Positions 5,195-8,913 of a stretch of DNA of 8,913 bases are shown here, piece after piece (position 1 is the first letter of the stretch; the number at the start of each line of letters is the position of its first letter). The notes beneath the pieces were generated by a model that had not been told where the DNA came from, ran no database searches, and was given only the letters and a program-made list of their open reading frames with translations. This stretch comes from Acidobacteriota bacterium (lineage in GTDB: Bacteria; Acidobacteriota; HRBIN11): assembly GCA_030550225.1 (NCBI GenBank), contig JAUQPV010000090.1:1-8913 (forward strand). Direction: 5' to 3'. A program made the translations under genes and the position numbers.

Positions 5195-6103
5195 TTAGGG
5201 TACCTGGATCGTAGAGACGTCGCGCGGGAGGTATCGGTTCAGGACGACCTGGAAGGTATTCAGGTACTGGGGCCAGTCTTTCTCTGATAGGCCGCCGACC
5301 GGGGAGTGGGGGACGTCGAGGAGCTCCTTCGGTTCCGGCAGACGCGCATAGAAGGCCTCGACATACGAGCGAGGCCAATGAGGGGACGTCAGGATGACGA
5401 CCGGGATGCGGGCGCCGGGTTTTTCGACCAGGCACCGAAGGCCAGCGTCTTCGGGGATGTCCCCATACATCCAGCGGAAGGACGTTTGCCACCAGGCCTT
5501 CCAGACCTCAGGGGGAATCTGGACGGACCATCGGAGGGGGACGGTCATCCGGTCCAAGGGGGTTTGGACGGGGTCTTCCAGGACGACCAACTGGACGTCG
5601 GGCCATCGACAGAGCATCCGGAGCGCCAAGTAGCCGCCGAGACCATGGCCGAGGAGACCCCATCGGGCCGACGGATAGGCCGACGTCCGGAGGTAGTCCG
5701 AAATGGCCTTGAGGTCTCCTTCTAAAGAGGCGCCCCATGAGAAGCGGCCCTCGGAGGGTTGATGGCCCCGGAGGTTGAAGACCACGACGTGGTAGCCCCA
5801 GTCATAGAGGACGGTCATGAGATTCCACCATGCCAGGCGGCTTTCCCCGACGTCAGGCAGGATCCAGACGACCGGGGCCGCCTGATTTTGGCGGGCGATC
5901 CAACCTCGGAGCCGACGCCCGTCTGGGGCGGCGACGTCGACCTCCCGGAGGGGTACGAAGAGGGCCAGGTTGGAGCTCTGTTCCTCAAAAGCCCATTCTC
6001 GCTGAAACGACCGGAAGTACCAGTATGTACCGCCTACGGCGGCCAGCAGGACCAGGAGGCCGATGAAGAGCAAGACCCCCAAGAAGTTCCGGACCCACCG
6101 CAT
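5195..6103 (-). CDS. Membrane-anchored alpha/beta-hydrolase-fold protein lacking the nucleophile (probable pseudoenzyme)
   Basis: This protein is 302 residues from the ATG at 6103. A longer reading from a TTG at 6127 adds eight residues, but that codon lies inside a repeat and the ATG has GGGG seven bases upstream, so I prefer the ATG. Residues 6-30 are a single membrane segment. The rest has the alpha/beta-hydrolase layout: VVWILPDVG (78-86), WGYHVVVFNLRGHQPSEG (102-119) and the elbow WGLLGHGLGGYLAL (148-161). The elbow should be GxSxG, but the nucleophile is Gly154 (codon GGT, one change from AGT serine). The acid position is also unusual: TSPHWPRS (239-246) stands where G..D is expected. 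His266 in DVPHSP may be the remaining triad member. The reading frame is intact, so it is kept as a protein, perhaps in binding or scaffolding. It lies downstream of the aroA-aroK-phosphoesterase genes across a 210-bp gap. Confidence 0.8.
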   Translation of the reverse strand: MRWVRNFLGVLLFIGLLVLLAAVGGTYWYFRSFQREWAFEEQSSNLALFVPLREVDVAAPDGRRLRGWIARQNQAAPVVWILPDVGESRLAWWNLMTVLYDWGYHVVVFNLRGHQPSEGRFSWGASLEGDLKAISDYLRTSAYPSARWGLLGHGLGGYLALRMLCRWPDVQLVVLEDPVQTPLDRMTVPLRWSVQIPPEVWKAWWQTSFRWMYGDIPEDAGLRCLVEKPGARIPVVILTSPHWPRSYVEAFYARLPEPKELLDVPHSPVGGLSEKDWPQYLNTFQVVLNRYLPRDVSTIQVP

Positions 6104-6118
6104 GGAAAGACCCCATGG

Positions 6119-6153
6119 ATTGGGCAATTCGGCAGTTCGGGAGGGCCGTTCGG
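6119..6153 (+). repeat. 7-bp tandem repeat (ATTCGGC-type), inverted partner of 6263-6297
   Basis: From 6119 the units read ATTGGGC, AATTCGG, CAGTTCG, GGAGGGC and CGTTCGG. TTCGGCAGTTCGGGA (6129-6143) matches 13 of 15 bases of CTCGGCAGTTTGGGA on the minus strand (6299 to 6285). The two arrays therefore face each other across the gap between the phosphoesterase and hydrolase-fold genes. Confidence 0.6.
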
Positions 6154-6198
6154 CGGCCGACGTAGAAGGCCCGGGGACATGGGGCCTTCCAAGTCCCC
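6144..6198 (-). other. Overlapping hairpins in the leader of the hydrolase-fold gene
   Basis: GAAGGCCC (6165-6172) pairs perfectly with GGGCCTTC (6182-6189) around a 9-nt loop. GGGGAC (6173-6178) pairs with GTCCCC (6193-6198) and would compete with it. GGCCG/CGGCC with a 5-nt loop lies at 6144-6158. In a minus-strand transcript running from the phosphoesterase into the next gene, these fall between stop and start and could modulate read-through. No T-run is present. Confidence 0.4.
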
Positions 6199-6262
6199 AC
6201 GTCTTCTCCTGTCGCCGACCGCCGGCTCCGGCCTCAAGGACTCATCCCCTCCCCCGCCGGCC

Positions 6263-6297
6263 CCCAATGCCCGAGTTCCCGAATTCCCAAACTGCCG
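6263..6297 (-). repeat. 7-bp tandem repeat (TTGGGAA/TTCGGGA-type, 5 units)
   Basis: On the minus strand from 6297 the units read CGGCAGT, TTGGGAA, TTCGGGA, ACTCGGG and CATTGGG. It starts 17 bases past the phosphoesterase stop codon. Together with 6119-6153 it forms an inverted pair of heptamer arrays around a C-rich spacer. Confidence 0.65.
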
Positions 6298-6313
6298 AGG
6301 TATTGTACGCCGC

Positions 6314-7060
6314 CTATATGCCCAAAGCCAAACGCTGGGCCAAAAAGGGCGGTAGACCGGCCCGGAGGATGCGGGCCTGAGCTTTCTGAATATCATAGGG
6401 CAGGCGGTAGTACGTGACCGTCCAGCGGGCCGTATTCATGACGCAGAAGCTTAGCAGAGGGACTCGGTCCCGGGGCTGACCGATGGAACCGGGATTGATC
6501 ATGTACCGCTCCTCGGGTCGGAGCCGGATACGGACCCGGCGGGCCAACGGGATCCGGAGGACCCGCACCCGGTCGCCGTCGACCCATCGGTAGATGACGG
6601 GTAAGTGCGTGTGGCCAAACCAGATGATCGACGCATGGGTGGCCCCAAAGTTCGGGGCGGCGTCTTGGATCGAAAGCACGTACGCGTCCTCGTCCAGGGG
6701 ACACCCGTGGGTGATGACCATCCGACTGTCGACGGGCAGCGGACCGGCGGGGAGCTGACGCAGGAATCCCCGTATCGCGGGATGAATCTTCTGCTGGGTC
6801 CACTGAATCGCCGCGGCGGCGACTTCGTTGAAGGACTCCCAGGTGTCCAAGCCGGCGGCGACCCGGTCGTGATTGCCCCGGACGACCCGCCGGGGACGCA
6901 GGCTTTGGATCAGGCGCACGACTTCATTGGGACTCGCCCCGTAGCCGACGAGGTCCCCCAGGACCAGCCAGCACCGGATGGGCTTCCGCCGCAGGAACCG
7001 CAGGGCAGCCTGCAGAGCCTCCAGGTTGGAATGGATGTCGCTGATCACGGCGTACAACAT
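6314..7060 (-). CDS. Calcineurin-like metallophosphoesterase (YfcE/MJ0936-type)
   Basis: This 248-residue cytoplasmic phosphoesterase has all metal-binding motifs of the family: DIH (8-10), GDLVGYG (35-41), GNHD (62-65), THG (117-119) and GHTH (149-152), followed by the NPGSIGQPRD signature (189-198). Such proteins use two metal ions to cleave phosphomono- or diesters. The natural substrate of this subgroup is usually unknown, and nothing here identifies it. I chose the ATG at 7058-7060, which begins MLYAVISDIH exactly at the first strand of the fold. The open frame continues upstream, but that part is antisense or out of frame to aroK and has no family match. The start lies inside the end of aroK (16-nt overlap), so translation is probably coupled. 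The C-terminal 35 residues are a helical tail. Confidence 0.9.
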   Translation of the reverse strand: MLYAVISDIHSNLEALQAALRFLRRKPIRCWLVLGDLVGYGASPNEVVRLIQSLRPRRVVRGNHDRVAAGLDTWESFNEVAAAAIQWTQQKIHPAIRGFLRQLPAGPLPVDSRMVITHGCPLDEDAYVLSIQDAAPNFGATHASIIWFGHTHLPVIYRWVDGDRVRVLRIPLARRVRIRLRPEERYMINPGSIGQPRDRVPLLSFCVMNTARWTVTYYRLPYDIQKAQARILRAGLPPFLAQRLALGI

Positions 7061-7587
7061 AAGGTTACCCCCCGAAGGAGTCGTTCGACGGCATCGACCC
7101 ATGCCTCGACGGGACCCTCGACCCAAACGCGCCCGTGGGCCTGGGCATACAGCGGAAGCCGACGGACCCACCGTCGGTAGACTTCGTCGGGGTCCGACCA
7201 GAGGGGGCGCTCGGCTCGGCCGGCCGGGTCCAACCGTCGCAGGACCTCGTCCCAGGGGACGTCCAGCCACAGCAGGACGCCCCAGGCCCGGAGCCGTTCG
7301 AGGGCGCCCGGAATCTCGACGGTGCCCCCGCCGGTGGCGACGACGACCCAATGAACCGTCTGGAGGGCCTCGAGGGCCTCGGCCTCGTATCGGCGGAACG
7401 TCGCCTCGCCCTGGGCAAATAGGTCCGGAATCGAACGACCCGCCCGAGCTTCGACCCACCGGTCCATGTCCAAGAACCGCCAGCCCCATCGGGCCGCCAG
7501 CCGCTGGCCGACGGACGTCTTCCCCGAGCCCATAAATCCCGTGAGGAAGATCCGACAGACGTCCGTGCCGGTCCGGAGGGCCGTCAT
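7045..7587 (-). CDS. aroK: Shikimate kinase
   Basis: This 180-residue enzyme phosphorylates shikimate with ATP to shikimate 3-phosphate, the fifth step of aromatic amino-acid synthesis. The Walker A loop is GFMGSGKT (17-24). FLDMDRWVE (38-46) gives the Mg/shikimate-binding DxD. FRRYE (64-68) carries the substrate-binding arginine, GGG is at 86-88, and the lid region has RRLDPAGRAERPLW (117-130) with the expected RPL. The length is normal. Its ATG overlaps the aroA stop as ATGA (four bases), and its last codons overlap the phosphoesterase start by 16 bases, so the three genes are one transcript. Its product is the substrate of AroA next door. The last few residues (VTLCCTP) are dictated by the overlap and look unconserved. 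Confidence 0.95.
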   Translation of the reverse strand: MTALRTGTDVCRIFLTGFMGSGKTSVGQRLAARWGWRFLDMDRWVEARAGRSIPDLFAQGEATFRRYEAEALEALQTVHWVVVATGGGTVEIPGALERLRAWGVLLWLDVPWDEVLRRLDPAGRAERPLWSDPDEVYRRWVRRLPLYAQAHGRVWVEGPVEAWVDAVERLLRGVTLCCTP

Positions 7588-8876
7588 GCGGGCTCGACCA
7601 GCCGATGGAGGTCTTCAAAGAAGGACGGATAAGAGATGCCCACGACTTCGCTGTTCTCGATCTCGACGCCCTCTTCGGAGACGAGGCCGGCGATACTGAA
7701 GGTCATGACCATCCGGTGGTCACCGAAACTCCGGACCGTGCCGCCCCGGATCTTCTGGGGTCCCTCGATGACGAAGCCATCCGGCTTTTCCTCGATGGCG
7801 ATCCCCAAGGCCCGGCAGTTCTGGACGATCGCCGCAATGCGGTCCGTTTCCTTGACACGGAGTTCCTTGGCGTTGCGCACGACCGTCATGCCCTCGGCCT
7901 GGCTCCCCAAGAGGGCCACCAGGGGAAGTTCGTCGATGACCCGTCCGATCATGTCCCGGGCGATGCGGGTACCCCGTAAAGAGCTACTGCGGACCCGAAT
8001 GTCGCCGACCCACTCGCCCCGGACCCGACGTCGCTCGAGGACCTCGACCCGGCCGCCCATCCGTTGAATCACGTCCAGGATGCCCGTCCGGGTCTCGTTG
8101 AGGTTTACGTTCCGGACGATCAAGTCTGACCCCGGGAGGAGGATGGCCGCCACGATGAAGTAGGCCGCCGAAGAGATGTCCCCGGGCACGACGTAATCCC
8201 CAAAAGCCCGAAGCGGGTGCCCGCCCTCGATGCGGATGACGCCGTCTTCGACGGCGATGCGAGCCCCATAAGCCTGGAGGAGATATTCGGTGTGGTTCCG
8301 AGACGGCACGGGTTCGACGACTTCCGTGACGCCTCGAGCAAAGAGACCTGCCAGCAGGATGGCCGACTTGACCTGGGCACTGGCGACGGGAAGCACGTAC
8401 CGGATCGGGCGAAGCGGCCCGCCTCGGATGATGAGGGGCGGATAATTCCCCTTACGAGCTTCCACCTGCGCGCCCATCAGGCTAAGGGGGTAGATGATCC
8501 GACGCATCGGCCGGTTACGCAGGGAATCGTCTCCCGTCAGGCAGGACGTAAAGGGTTGACCGGCCATCACACCGGCCAGGAGCCGGATCGTCGTCCCCGA
8601 GTTGCCGGCGTCCAGGACGTCTCCCGTGTCTCGGTACGTGTAGAGGCCCTGACCGTAAATCTCGACCGTATCTCGGGAGACCCGGATCGGCACGCAGAGC
8701 GTCTTCAGACACTGAAGGGTCGACCGGAAGTCCTCGCCGGGACAGTAGTGGTGAATCCGCGTGACGCCGTGGGCCAGACTGCCCAAGATCGCCAGGCGGT
8801 GGGAGATGGACTTGTCGCCAGGGGGGATATACTCACCCCGAATCCATCGGACGGGCGTGACCTTCGTTTTGGTCAT
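7584..8876 (-). CDS. aroA: EPSP synthase (3-phosphoshikimate 1-carboxyvinyltransferase)
   Basis: This complete 430-residue enzyme joins phosphoenolpyruvate to shikimate 3-phosphate, the sixth shikimate-pathway step. Visible motifs are PPGDKSISHR (18-27), DAGNSGTTIRLLAG (89-102), RNRPM (120-124), SAQVKSAIL (166-174), PGDISSAAYF (231-240), IDELPLVAL (314-322, with the catalytic-base aspartate at 315), RVKETDRI (340-347) and FGDHRM (384-389). The GNSGTTIRL form resembles that of Bacillus/Staphylococcus-type enzymes more than the E. coli GNAGTAMRP form, which would fit the class II group; I infer this from that loop only. It is the first gene of the aroA-aroK-phosphoesterase operon. The ribosome site before the ATG is weak (AGGG). 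Only 37 bases upstream lie in the window, and these are mostly heptamer repeat, so its promoter is not seen. Confidence 0.96.
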   Translation of the reverse strand: MTKTKVTPVRWIRGEYIPPGDKSISHRLAILGSLAHGVTRIHHYCPGEDFRSTLQCLKTLCVPIRVSRDTVEIYGQGLYTYRDTGDVLDAGNSGTTIRLLAGVMAGQPFTSCLTGDDSLRNRPMRRIIYPLSLMGAQVEARKGNYPPLIIRGGPLRPIRYVLPVASAQVKSAILLAGLFARGVTEVVEPVPSRNHTEYLLQAYGARIAVEDGVIRIEGGHPLRAFGDYVVPGDISSAAYFIVAAILLPGSDLIVRNVNLNETRTGILDVIQRMGGRVEVLERRRVRGEWVGDIRVRSSSLRGTRIARDMIGRVIDELPLVALLGSQAEGMTVVRNAKELRVKETDRIAAIVQNCRALGIAIEEKPDGFVIEGPQKIRGGTVRSFGDHRMVMTFSIAGLVSEEGVEIENSEVVGISYPSFFEDLHRLVEPA

Positions 8877-8892
8877 GGAAGCCCTATCTTCG

Positions 8893-8913
8893 GTGTTGGG
8901 TATTGGGTGTTGG
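8893..8913 (+). repeat. 7-bp tandem repeat (GTGTTGG, 3 units, cut by the window edge)
   Basis: GTGTTGG, GTATTGG and GTGTTGG follow without a break, starting 17 bp upstream of the aroA start codon. The preceding bases make TTCGGTGTTGG (8889-8899), found identically on the minus strand at 5191-5181. The array probably continues beyond the window. Confidence 0.75.

Noticed and set aside
6104..6127. TTG start for the hydrolase-fold gene, adding eight residues
   Set aside because: The codon lies in a heptamer array; the ATG at 6103 sits directly before the membrane segment with GGGG at normal spacing.
7061..7618. Upstream extension of the phosphoesterase frame
   Set aside because: It overlaps aroK in another frame and is low-complexity; the catalytic domain begins exactly at the ATG at 7060.

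Overview
This is a GC-rich bacterial chromosomal window (my impression from the text: strongly G/C-biased third codon positions, Arg preferred to Lys). It carries eight confident protein genes and no rRNA or tRNA that I can recognise. The lineage cannot be fixed from these genes. The style, with short overlapping genes between repeat-laden gaps, would suit an environmental, possibly thermophilic, bacterium of a poorly sampled phylum, but that is inference.

Layout. Positions 1-667 are non-coding. They hold a good sigma70-like promoter (159-187), a foldable segment starting about where its transcript would begin (192-297), a set of overlapping hairpins (432-480) and degenerate 7-bp repeats. Next comes a plus-strand sulfur/siroheme group: a TauE/SafE permease (668-1432), a precorrin-2 dehydrogenase/ferrochelatase-like protein (1436-2086) and, after a 400-bp repeat block, uroporphyrinogen-III C-methyltransferase (2487-3245). 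The last two are steps of siroheme synthesis, the cofactor of sulfite reductase, so a sulfite or sulfonate permease beside them makes sense. Convergent to this group is a membrane-anchored HtrA/Deg protease with two PDZ domains (3309-4865, minus). After another repeat-filled gap, the minus strand carries an alpha/beta-hydrolase-fold membrane protein whose catalytic serine is a glycine (5195-6103), a calcineurin-like phosphoesterase (6314-7060), shikimate kinase AroK (7045-7587) and EPSP synthase AroA (7584-8876). The last three overlap one another and form an operon read aroA-aroK-phosphoesterase.

The most unusual content lies between the genes. Nearly every sizeable gap contains runs of degenerate 7-bp units. 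The sequence differs from gap to gap while the 7-bp period is kept, and one motif (TTCGGTGTT) recurs at three sites. In addition, a dispersed repeat of about 72 bp occurs as divergent inverted pairs: a long pair at 2067-2457 and a shorter, more decayed pair at 4895-5020. One copy supplies the last codons and stop of the precorrin-2 dehydrogenase gene. Between the long pair lie tandem 8-bp CGTCACG units and a 10-bp perfect hairpin. These look like two layered families of small intergenic repeats. No complete new multi-gene system is visible.
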